A stretch of DNA of 5,042 bases from an uncultured Clostridium sp. (GTDB lineage Bacteria > Bacillota > Clostridia > TANB77 > CAG-508), in assembly GCA_948465625.1 (NCBI GenBank), contig CAOJXM010000097.1:1-5042 (forward strand). Reading direction: 5' to 3'. Positions 1 through 4,636 of the stretch are shown here, piece by piece. Numbering within the stretch: position 1 is the stretch's first letter; the number at the start of each line of letters is the position of its first letter. The notes below the pieces were generated by a model. The model had not been told where the DNA came from and did not search any database. It was given only the letters and a program-made list of their open reading frames with translations. Both the position numbers and the translations under genes were made by a program.

Positions 1-419
1 TCAATTAAATCTTCTTCATTTTCTTTAGATATTTTCTTTTTTCTTGGTTTAGAACTCATATTCTTATTTTTACCACGTTGATCTCCATAGAGTGCTTGTG
101 GACCTTTCTCATAATATATACGTTCCCATTTACCAACAATATCATGATTTCCTAATTTAAAGTGATATGCTGTCTCTTGTAATGATAAATGATTTGTATG
201 CATATATTCTACCACATTTTGTTTAAATTCTCCATCATATGAGATTCTTTTATTTTTTGATAAACCTTCTACACCATGTTCTCTATATCTTCTAACCCAT
301 TTTCTTACACATGATACTGATGGAATATTAAAGAAATTTGATGCATCTCTATATCCATGATGTTTTTCTTCACAAAACTTTACAACCTTTAATTTAAATT
401 CTTCTGAATATTTTGCCAT
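1..419 (-). CDS. IS3-family transposase OrfA, helix-turn-helix protein (5' part only)
   Basis: This is the DNA-binding subunit of an IS3-family (IS150 group) transposase. In this family it binds the element's terminal repeats and is fused to the DDE catalytic OrfB by programmed -1 frameshifting. The ATG at 417-419 follows an AAGGAGGG site (429-436) by 9 bases. The 139 visible codons are open to the window edge and start MAKYSEEFKLKVVKFCEE. Two helix-turn-helix modules can be seen: residues about 20-53 (HGYRDASNFF...VRKWVRRY...GVEGL) and about 78-112 (LSLQETAYHFKLGNHDIVGKW...GPQAL), followed by a lysine/glutamate-rich linker (KPRKKKISKENEE). IS150-type OrfA proteins are about 170 residues, so roughly 35 residues are missing to the left. 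The catalytic half is not in view, so I cannot tell whether the element is intact. Confidence 0.88.
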   Translation of the reverse strand, partial: MAKYSEEFKLKVVKFCEEKHHGYRDASNFFNIPSVSCVRKWVRRYREHGVEGLSKNKRISYDGEFKQNVVEYMHTNHLSLQETAYHFKLGNHDIVGKWERIYYEKGPQALYGDQRGKNKNMSSKPRKKKISKENEEDLI

Positions 420-475
420 AAAAATGAACCCTCCTTATTAAACTAATTTTTGTCTAATAATTTGGGTTCACTTCA
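1..475 (-). mobile_element. IS3-family (IS150-type) insertion sequence, one end, truncated by the window edge
   Basis: Read on the minus strand, the element begins at position 475 with TGAAGTGAACCC, continues with AAATTATTAGACAAAAA, and leads into an OrfA with a strong ribosome binding site. The layout (a TG terminus, an ACCCA...GAC block about 10-25 bases in, then the OrfA start about 55 bases from the end) is what I remember of IS150-subgroup ends. IS3-family elements end in TG...CA, and here 474-475 on the plus strand are CA. The boundary at 475/476 is therefore inferred from the terminus pattern. The other end, OrfB and the target duplication lie outside the window. If the boundary is right, the duplicated target should start with TAG or TAGT (476 onward) and reappear beyond the far end. 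Confidence 0.75.
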
Positions 476-477
476 TA

Positions 478-491
478 GTGTGGTGCCACAC
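478..491. repeat. Small perfect hairpin next to the IS end
   Basis: GTGTGG (478-483) and CCACAC (486-491) are perfect inverted repeats separated by TG. The hairpin can also be drawn as a 5-bp stem with a four-base loop GTGC. It begins two bases beyond the inferred IS terminus and is the outermost of three hairpins downstream of the prepilin gene. Its role is unknown; it may be an insertion hot spot or part of the DGR target structure. Confidence 0.6.
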
Positions 492-497
492 GGTAGT

Positions 498-540
498 GGA
501 AAATTTTATTCTGCAACTTCGTTGTATCATAAAATTTTCC
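498..540. repeat. Long bipartite hairpin with 12-bp AT-rich stem and TTC/GAA triloop
   Basis: The outer arms GGAAAATTTTAT (498-509) and ATAAAATTTTCC (529-540) pair over 12 bp. A symmetric TC/TC internal loop follows, then an inner stem TGCAAC (512-517) / GTTGTA (521-526) with loop TTC. The inner stem contains one G-T pair on the plus strand and one A-C mismatch on the minus strand. It lies downstream of the minus-strand prepilin gene. No T-tract follows on the minus strand, so it is not a classical intrinsic terminator, although it may protect the mRNA 3' end. A DNA cruciform role linked to the neighbouring DGR variable repeat is possible but unproven. Confidence 0.75.
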
Positions 541-546
541 CTTTAT

Positions 547-571
547 ATAGCGTACCTTCGGCTCGCTCTAT
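547..571 (-). repeat. Imperfect hairpin with GAA triloop
   Basis: On the minus strand, ATAG...GCC pairs with GGT...CTAT around a GAA loop (557-559 complement), with a two-base bulge and one A-A mismatch. The G-U pair forms only on the minus-strand RNA, which is the strand of the prepilin transcript. It carries the same GAA triloop as the adjacent 498-540 hairpin. The arms look like a decayed version of a perfect palindrome (TAGCGAGCC / GGCTCGCTA). Confidence 0.5.
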
Positions 572-637
572 GAACTTATTTTCTTACTTTGAACTCTTTC
601 TAAGTTTCCACTCTTTCAAATTTATCCTCTTGTTCTA

Positions 638-651
638 CAGCGTTCAGCGTT
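638..651 (-). repeat. Tandem 7-bp repeat at the prepilin stop codon
   Basis: Two perfect copies of AACGCTG (minus strand) overlap the TAA stop at 650-652. They mark the 3' edge of the GC-rich variable segment and could belong to the unmutated DGR priming region, which in known systems sits at this side of the VR. The assignment is positional only. Confidence 0.5.
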
Positions 652-781
652 ACAAATACAAAAGTGCTCGGAAAGCAAGAGCCATGCCGGTAAAAGACGT
701 ACTGCCGGCGCCGCGATAACTCGTGCAGATGTTGCTACCGCTGTAACCGCCTCCTCTGCGGACACAACGACCGTAAGCATT
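650..781 (-). other. Variable repeat (VR) of a diversity-generating retroelement
   Basis: In DGRs a reverse transcriptase copies a template repeat, randomising adenines, and the product replaces the 3' end of a lectin-fold target gene; AAY codons become NNY. Here residues 349-391 show that result. Of the 34 codons for residues 349-382, 29 end in C or T, mostly with GC-rich or varied first two bases (TAC GGT CGT TGT GTC CGC; CGC GGC GCC GGC). GC content of 661-780 is 57% (68/120), against 27% in 1201-1260. Adenine on the coding strand falls to about 16%, against about 52% in that same upstream stretch. The final codons (TTC CGA GCA CTT TTG TAT TTG) return to an ordinary, apparently unmutated end, as expected for the priming (IMH) side. 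The left boundary is approximate and homology may run past the stop. No template repeat is in the window to prove it. Confidence 0.8.
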
Positions 782-1825
782 GCTACCCGTCTCCGTTGTC
801 CACTCATAACAATTACTTGCCATATCCTGTATATGACACTTTTCATCACCATTTTCTCCTGTATTAGCTAATGCCGAATTAATACTTTTTCCGTCTTGCC
901 TTGAATAATCTGTATCTCCTGAATACTTCTGAATAAACACTATCGTTGTATCCCAAGCATAACTATTCATCAAATCACTCGTTACTCCATAATTACTATC
1001 ATACATATTTCGACATGCCGTGGTTGCATCTGGTTGCGTTATATTATTCCATAACTGTCCTTCTACTGTTGGAGCTGATGATTCACTAAAACTTGTTGAC
1101 ACCTTAGAATTTGGCTTTCCATCTACTCCATAACTTGCCTCATATCTTGCAATATAGTAACCACCATGGTTTGCCACACTGGTTTTAAATGCATTAATAT
1201 CTTTGGCTATTGTATTTCCATAATTCTTTAAGTTTTCTGTATCATTAACATCTTCTTCTATATTTAAACCTGTATACTCACTTTCTGTTCCCTCTTCTGC
1301 AAACTCATATCGTCCCAGCTTTACTGTCTCTCCATCTACTGCTATCCATACAAACTGGTTTCCTTCTTCATCTTCAATAATCAACCCTGCCTTTACCGCT
1401 TCCTGTGTTGGCTGAGTGCTTCCATCTCCCCATATTGCAGTATCTACATCTACTGGCTTAAATCCCTTTGGTATCTCTGGGTTAAACGCTTCTGGTGTTC
1501 CACCATTTATCGTACTATTTTCGGTATAAATTCCATTACTATCTGGCTTTCCTGGTTTTTCTATTGGTGTACTACTTCCACCTTGGTACTGATTAATCAA
1601 ATCTCCCATTTCTTTGTCTACACTATTTAAACTAGCTGCTTCATTATTAGCTGAATTCTTATAGATTTCTGCTCCTTCTTGCGACTTCTTAAAAATTCCA
1701 TTGTCTCCTACTGTTAAGTTAATCGCTACTCCTGCTAAAATTAACATCACAATCACTGTGATAATGAGTGCTATTAAGGTAATTCCTGCATTTGTTCTTA
1801 CTAACTTACTTTGCTTTTCTCTCAT
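650..1825 (-). CDS. Prepilin-like surface protein with C-type-lectin/FGE-like C-terminal domain, DGR target
   Basis: Probable surface-displayed binding protein of 391 residues. The ATG (1823-1825) follows an AAGGAG site (1834-1839) by 8 bases. Residues 1-14 are a short basic leader ending in Gly. Residues 15-36 are a hydrophobic helix in the type IV prepilin pattern (G14, then ITLIALIITVIVMLILAG), so a prepilin peptidase would be expected to cut after G14. The usual Glu at mature position 5 is Ala19 here. Residues about 40-80 continue the helix (amphipathic, Asn/Glu/Ala-rich). Residues about 81-125 are a Gly/Pro/Ser linker. Residues about 126-391 form the globular part, with NQFVWIAV, GGYYIARYEA, a CHIQDMASNCYEWTTE block and a VRRGGGY...SYRG...AFRALLYL ending, which is the layout of FGE-sulfatase/C-type-lectin-fold DGR target proteins. 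The last ~43 codons are the variable repeat. No other pilus genes are nearby. The ligand and export route are unknown. Confidence 0.85.
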   Translation of the reverse strand: MREKQSKLVRTNAGITLIALIITVIVMLILAGVAINLTVGDNGIFKKSQEGAEIYKNSANNEAASLNSVDKEMGDLINQYQGGSSTPIEKPGKPDSNGIYTENSTINGGTPEAFNPEIPKGFKPVDVDTAIWGDGSTQPTQEAVKAGLIIEDEEGNQFVWIAVDGETVKLGRYEFAEEGTESEYTGLNIEEDVNDTENLKNYGNTIAKDINAFKTSVANHGGYYIARYEASYGVDGKPNSKVSTSFSESSAPTVEGQLWNNITQPDATTACRNMYDSNYGVTSDLMNSYAWDTTIVFIQKYSGDTDYSRQDGKSINSALANTGENGDEKCHIQDMASNCYEWTTETGSNAYGRCVRRGGGYSGSNICTSYRGAGSTSFTGMALAFRALLYL

Positions 1826-2035
1826 CTAAACTTCTCCTTCCTTTGTCTCTTTATTTATATTATTTCCTTCTTTACTTTTTTTATTCTCCCTGAAATAATA
1901 TATCTTTTCCTTTTGCTTCGGCATTTTTTCTATCAATTTGCACATATCTTTTCTATCTTCTATTTTCCTCTTACCTCTAGCACTCTTATTCTTTTTTCAA
2001 TGTACATCTTTCTCAAAAAATGCTTCTACTTTTAC

Positions 2036-2065
2036 ATCCTACCATATTGTTATGGAATTAGTCAA
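2036..2065 (-). promoter_or_regulatory. Candidate sigma-A promoter of the prepilin gene
   Basis: On the minus strand, TTGACT (2060-2065) matches the -35 consensus at 5 of 6 bases. An 18-base spacer follows, then TAGGAT (2036-2041), which matches -10 at 4 of 6 and is preceded by TGG (extended -10). Transcription would start near 2029, giving a leader of about 200 bases. AT-rich DNA offers many chance matches, so confidence is modest. Confidence 0.35.
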
Positions 2066-2070
2066 TATAT

Positions 2071-2098
2071 CGTTTCACTTTTTGCAAAAAATCGAAAC
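2071..2098. promoter_or_regulatory. Palindrome between divergent promoters, possible operator
   Basis: A perfect 12-base palindrome TTTTTGCAAAAA (2079-2090) is flanked by a second pair of arms, GTTTC (2072-2076) and GAAAC (2094-2098), offset by one base. It lies just upstream of the candidate prepilin -35 (2060-2065) and about 30 bases upstream of the candidate lemA -35, a natural position for a shared regulator. No known operator is recognised. Confidence 0.35.
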
Positions 2099-2127
2099 TT
2101 AAATTTTGTAAAATATTTGTGAAAGTG

Positions 2128-2156
2128 TTGTATTAATGCCCATTATGTGATACTAT
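2128..2156 (+). promoter_or_regulatory. Candidate sigma-A promoter of lemA-htpX
   Basis: TTGTAT (2128-2133), a 17-base spacer and TACTAT (2151-2156) preceded by TGA form an extended -10 promoter. The start point would be near 2163, leaving a leader of about 23 bases with the lemA ribosome binding site. The -35 is weak (3 of 6), but the spacing and the TGn element are good. Confidence 0.45.
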
Positions 2157-2172
2157 ATAGCTATCTTATCAT

Positions 2173-2179
2173 AAGGAGG
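2173..2179 (+). promoter_or_regulatory. Ribosome binding site deciding the lemA start
   Basis: AAGGAGG lies 6 bases before the ATG at 2186. It selects this start over an in-frame GTG at 2147, which overlaps the candidate -10 element and has no such site. Confidence 0.85.
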
Positions 2180-2185
2180 AAAATT

Positions 2186-2740
2186 ATGGGTTGGATTATA
2201 TTAGGAATTATTGTTTTGCTAATTATCTTTATCATTTCTATTTATAATGGATTAGTAACCTCAAGACAAAAAGTAAAAAATGCTTGGAGCCAAATTGATG
2301 TTCAATTACAAAGAAGATTTGATTTAATTCCAAATTTAGTAGAAACAGTAAAAGGATATATGTCACATGAAAACGAGGTCTTAACCAAAATTGCAGAATT
2401 AAGAACTTCTTGGGCCAATACTACTTCTGTAAGTGCCAAAGCAGAGCTTGATAATCAATTAACTGGTGCTTTAAAAACTATTATGGCGGTTTCTGAAAAT
2501 TATCCAGATTTAAAAGCCAATGTCAACTTTTCAGAATTACAAGAAGAATTAAGAAATACAGAAAATAAAATTTCTTTTTCTAGACAATTCTACAATGACT
2601 CAACTACGATGTATAACACAAAATTAGAAGTTTTCCCTTCTAACCTAATCGCAGGTATGTTTAATTTTAAACCAGAAGAGTTATTTAAAGTTGATGATCC
2701 AGAAGCTAGAAAAAATGTAAAAGTAGATTTTAACAATTAA
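2186..2740 (+). CDS. lemA: LemA family membrane-anchored protein
   Basis: The protein has 184 residues, the usual length for LemA proteins. Residues 2-20 are one N-terminal membrane helix (GWIILGIIVLLIIFIISIY). A long, mainly helical domain follows with family signatures: YNGLVTSRQKVKNAWSQID (20-38), VQLQRRFDLIPNLVETVKGY (39-58), LQEELRNTENKISFSRQFYN (118-137) and VFPSNLIAGMFNF (149-161). The family is widespread in bacteria and often lies next to membrane proteases or TPM-domain proteins; its biochemical role is not firmly established. Here htpX starts 65 bases downstream on the same strand, the common lemA-htpX pairing, which suggests a shared role in membrane or envelope protein quality control. 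The start at 2186 is chosen from the AAGGAGG site and because the membrane helix then begins at residue 2. Confidence 0.93.
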   Translation: MGWIILGIIVLLIIFIISIYNGLVTSRQKVKNAWSQIDVQLQRRFDLIPNLVETVKGYMSHENEVLTKIAELRTSWANTTSVSAKAELDNQLTGALKTIMAVSENYPDLKANVNFSELQEELRNTENKISFSRQFYNDSTTMYNTKLEVFPSNLIAGMFNFKPEELFKVDDPEARKNVKVDFNN

Positions 2741-2746
2741 TTTGAT

Positions 2747-2771
2747 ATGGCAGACTTATGGAGTCTGCCAT
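2747..2771 (+). terminator. Hairpin between lemA and htpX, possible attenuator
   Basis: ATGGCAGACT (2747-2756) and AGTCTGCCAT (2762-2771) form a perfect 10-bp stem with loop TATGG. Only a weak T-rich stretch (TGCTTT) follows, so it probably terminates partially or shapes the relative levels of LemA and HtpX rather than separating them fully. It excludes translation from the ATG at 2758, which sits at the loop. Confidence 0.6.
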
Positions 2772-2791
2772 TGCTTTACACTCTTACATAG

Positions 2792-2798
2792 AAAGGAG
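2792..2798 (+). promoter_or_regulatory. Ribosome binding site deciding the htpX start
   Basis: AAAGGAG lies 7 bases before the ATG at 2806 and 4 bases before the adjacent ATG at 2803. The 7-base spacing favours 2806. Confidence 0.75.
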
Positions 2799-2805
2799 TT
2801 TTATG

Positions 2806-3699
2806 ATGTTTGAAGATATAAAAAGAAATAAAATAAAAACAGGAGCAATTGTTGGTGTATTTTTATTGTTTATTACTCTGATTGTCTACTTTATTTGTAT
2901 CGCTTTTGACTTGGGAGTTCTATCAATTGTGATTGCACTTATCTTTTCCATTGGTATGACTTTTGCTACTTATTATAATTGTGATAAAATTGTTTTAGCG
3001 TCTTGTCATGCCAGACCTGCTACTAAAGAGGAAGATTTAAAGTTGGTTAATATTTTGGATGCCTTAGTGATTAGTGCTGGGTTAAATGTTAAGCCTAAAT
3101 TGTATGTAGTAGAAGACCCTCACCCAAATGCCTTTGCTACTGGCCGAAATCCACAAAATTCTGTTATTTGTGTTACTACTGGATTATTGCAAAAGTTAGA
3201 TTACTATGAATTAGAAGGAGTTGTTGCTCATGAATTAGGGCATATTAAGAATTATGATATTCGCCTTTCTGCTGTTATTTCTGTTATGGTTGGCTTGATT
3301 GTAATGCTTGCAGATTGGGGAACTCGCTCTTTTTTGTGGAGAAGTATGGATGATGATTCGGATAGTAAGACTGGTACTTTTGTGATGGTGTTTGGCATCT
3401 TTTTGATGGCTTTATCTCCAATTTTTGCAAAATTACTACAGCTTGCCGTTTCAAGAAGAAGGGAGTTTTTGGCTGATGCTACTGCTGTTGAATTAACGAG
3501 AAATCCAAATGGATTGATTTCTGCTTTGCAAAAAATCGAAGCTGACCCTAATGAGTTAAAAACTGCTACTAATGCGACTTCTCATATGTATATTGCAGAA
3601 CCTTTTAAAAAAGAGGTAAATGGAAAGAAACATACCAATTGGTTTTCTACTCACCCTAGCACAGAAGAACGAATTGAAGCATTGCGAAAGATAAAGTAG
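2806..3699 (+). CDS. htpX: HtpX-type membrane zinc metalloprotease (M48B)
   Basis: The 297-residue product is an integral membrane protease. HtpX enzymes degrade misfolded or damaged membrane proteins in the cytoplasmic membrane with the active site on the cytoplasmic side. Two N-terminal membrane helices are visible (residues about 14-34 and 38-57), then the M48 domain. The zinc motif is HELGH (H142, E143, H146) in VVAHELGHIKNYDIRLSA. The downstream glutamate ligand lies in SRRREFLADATAVEL (E220). Two further hydrophobic segments (about 155-171 and 192-213) lie between these motifs, as is typical. PNAFATGRNP (about 108-117) and the C-terminal FSTHPSTEERIEAL are family hallmarks. Length and all catalytic residues are normal, so it should be active. 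It is co-directional with lemA and probably co-transcribed. The start could be the adjacent ATG at 2803. Confidence 0.95.
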   Translation: MFEDIKRNKIKTGAIVGVFLLFITLIVYFICIAFDLGVLSIVIALIFSIGMTFATYYNCDKIVLASCHARPATKEEDLKLVNILDALVISAGLNVKPKLYVVEDPHPNAFATGRNPQNSVICVTTGLLQKLDYYELEGVVAHELGHIKNYDIRLSAVISVMVGLIVMLADWGTRSFLWRSMDDDSDSKTGTFVMVFGIFLMALSPIFAKLLQLAVSRRREFLADATAVELTRNPNGLISALQKIEADPNELKTATNATSHMYIAEPFKKEVNGKKHTNWFSTHPSTEERIEALRKIK

Positions 3700-3704
3700 T
3701 TGCA

Positions 3705-3736
3705 AAAAGAACAGCTTTTATGGTGGCTGTTCTTTT
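3705..3736. terminator. Bidirectional intrinsic terminator between htpX and tatD
   Basis: AAAAGAACAGC (3705-3715) and GCTGTTCTTTT (3726-3736) form a perfect 11-bp stem with a 10-base loop. T-rich sequence follows on the plus strand (CTTTTGTTATATTTC) and a T-run follows on the minus strand. It sits between the convergent stops of htpX (3697-3699) and tatD (3738-3740), so it can serve both. Confidence 0.85.
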
Positions 3737-3737
3737 G

Positions 3738-4538
3738 TTATATTTCTTTTATGTTAAAGATTTTACATGCATTTTGGTAAGTAATACTTGCTATTTCTTC
3801 GTTTGTTAATTGCTTTACTTTCGCAATTTTTTCTACAATATATTTTAGGTTTCCAGAATGATTGCGTTTTCCTCTATTGGGTTCTGGACTTAAATAGGGG
3901 CAATCTGTTTCAATTAGCATTTTTTCTAGTGGTACCAATTGAATGATTTCATCTGCATTTTTAGCATTTTTGAATGTAACAGGACCTGCAAATGAAATAG
4001 AAAAACCTAGCTTTAACGCTTCTTTTACCAATTCTCGATTAAACGGGCAACAATGCATTATCCCTTTTTTGTTTGGAGTATGTTGTTTTAAGATAGCAAT
4101 TGTATCTTGCACTGCCTCACGTGTATGCACTACAATGGGTAGATTTAACTCATTGGCTACTTGTATCTGCTTGATAAAATATTGTTTCTGTATCTCTTTA
4201 TTTTCTTGTTTCCAATAGTAATCTAGCCCAATTTCTCCTATTGCTACTACCTTGTTATAACTGCTTGCCATTTCTTTTATAGTAGTTATCTCATTATTTA
4301 TTTTATCATCTTCTTGGTTATCCACACTATTATCCACATCGTTAGGAGATATTCCACAAATTGTGAATATATGTGGATATTTTTTTGCTATGTTATTAGC
4401 TTGCTTAGAAGATTCTATGTTATATCCTGCACAGATTAGTTTTGTTACTCCTTGCTTATATAATTCTTGAATTAGTTCATCTCTATCTTCTAAAAACTGT
4501 TCATCATTGTAATGGGCATGTGAATCGAAATATTCCAT
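3738..4538 (-). CDS. tatD: TatD family metal-dependent hydrolase / DNase
   Basis: The 266-residue product is a TIM-barrel amidohydrolase-superfamily protein; characterised TatD enzymes are Mg2+-dependent 3'-5' exonucleases linked to DNA repair and degradation. Metal-site motifs in order are DSHAHYND (H7, H9), GEIGLDYYW (E102, D106), VVHTRE (H138), MHCC (H162) and ETDCPYLSP (D212), followed by EPNRGKRNHS. The ATG at 4536-4538 follows AAGGAAG (4549-4555) by 10 bases. An upstream in-frame start at 4598 would add 20 residues translated from an interspersed repeat and is rejected. Two departures from the usual pattern are seen: the common GIHP is GISP here (residues 62-65), and HCFSG is replaced by HCCPFN. 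Residues 67-80 are Asp/Asn-rich and coincide with a DnaA-box-like cluster. It follows acpS on the same strand and probably shares its transcript. Confidence 0.93.
   Translation of the reverse strand: MEYFDSHAHYNDEQFLEDRDELIQELYKQGVTKLICAGYNIESSKQANNIAKKYPHIFTICGISPNDVDNSVDNQEDDKINNEITTIKEMASSYNKVVAIGEIGLDYYWKQENKEIQKQYFIKQIQVANELNLPIVVHTREAVQDTIAILKQHTPNKKGIMHCCPFNRELVKEALKLGFSISFAGPVTFKNAKNADEIIQLVPLEKMLIETDCPYLSPEPNRGKRNHSGNLKYIVEKIAKVKQLTNEEIASITYQNACKIFNIKEI
4318..4380. other. Cluster of DnaA-box-like 9-mers inside tatD
   Basis: Two perfect TTATCCACA boxes lie at 4318-4326 and 4330-4338 with a 12-base period. Two reverse-orientation 8-of-9 matches follow: TGTGAATAT (4362-4370) and TGTGGATAT (4372-4380). 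A weaker 7-of-9 match is at 4350-4358. They fall in the Asp/Asn-rich stretch of TatD (DVDNSVDN). The match to the DnaA consensus TTATNCACA is direct observation; binding is inference. The repeated VDN codons (GTG GAT AAy) could produce the pair by themselves. Confidence 0.4.
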
Positions 4539-4574
4539 TGTATACTCGCTTCCTTTTTTCTTTATTTTGGCTAT

Positions 4575-4636
4575 TGGGGACTTTAAGAAGCGTCCCAAAT
4601 GGTCCAGTTTGGACCAAAAAGAACCGTCCCTAATGG
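4575..4636. repeat. Palindromic interspersed repeat (REP/MITE-like) between tatD and acpS
   Basis: About 60 bases with nested symmetry. The near-inverted ends are TTGGGGAC (4574-4581) and GTCCCTAA (4626-4633). A central perfect hairpin is TGGTCC (4600-4605) / GGACCA (4611-4616), and a left hairpin is GGGAC (4577-4581) / GTCCC (4592-4596). There is also a direct repeat of period 34: AAGAAGCGTCCCAAATGG (4585-4602) and AAGAACCGTCCCTAATGG (4619-4636), 16 of 18 identical. GGGACGGTTCT-type repeats are, as far as I recall, common multicopy elements in Clostridia-like genomes; copy number cannot be checked here. The element supplies the acpS stop codon and the spurious N-terminal extension of tatD. 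Confidence 0.65.

Larger units (their letters stand above)
1826..2185. other. Divergent intergenic region between the prepilin gene and lemA
   Basis: This is 360 bases without a supported gene. The left two thirds (about 1830-2045) are strikingly pyrimidine-rich on the plus strand, so the prepilin mRNA leader would be purine-rich and weakly structured, about 200 bases long if the candidate promoter is right. The right third holds candidate promoters on both strands with a palindrome between them. A reading frame across 1811-2122 on the plus strand encodes only a Phe/Ile/Leu-rich low-complexity string without a ribosome binding site, and it overlaps the prepilin start. Confidence 0.7.

Noticed and set aside
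36..42. Slippery heptamer A AAA AAG in frame in OrfA, a possible programmed -1 frameshift site
   Set aside because: The -1 frame meets a stop almost at once (GAA AAT ATC TAA), so a shift here would not yield an OrfAB fusion. The productive site, if any, lies beyond the window edge.
450..719. 89-codon reading frame on the plus strand
   Set aside because: It runs across the IS end, the hairpins and the antisense of the variable repeat, has no ribosome binding site, and gives a compositionally odd peptide.
622..852. 76-codon minus-strand frame overlapping the prepilin 3' end
   Set aside because: It is an out-of-frame shadow opened by the GC-rich, adenine-poor variable repeat; the prepilin frame carries the domain signatures.
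1811..2122. 103-codon plus-strand frame in the intergenic region
   Set aside because: It is a low-complexity Phe/Ile/Leu string from a pyrimidine-rich tract, starts with TTG without a ribosome binding site, and overlaps the prepilin start.
3943..4218. 91-codon plus-strand frame inside tatD
   Set aside because: It is antisense to conserved TatD motifs, has no ribosome binding site, and is not a recognisable protein.
4318..4380. Replication origin
   Set aside because: The DnaA-like boxes lie inside an intact coding gene with no adjacent dnaA/dnaN and no evident unwinding region, so oriC is unlikely.
4442..4633. 63-codon plus-strand frame over the tatD start and the palindromic repeat
   Set aside because: It is a shadow of tatD and translated repeat sequence.
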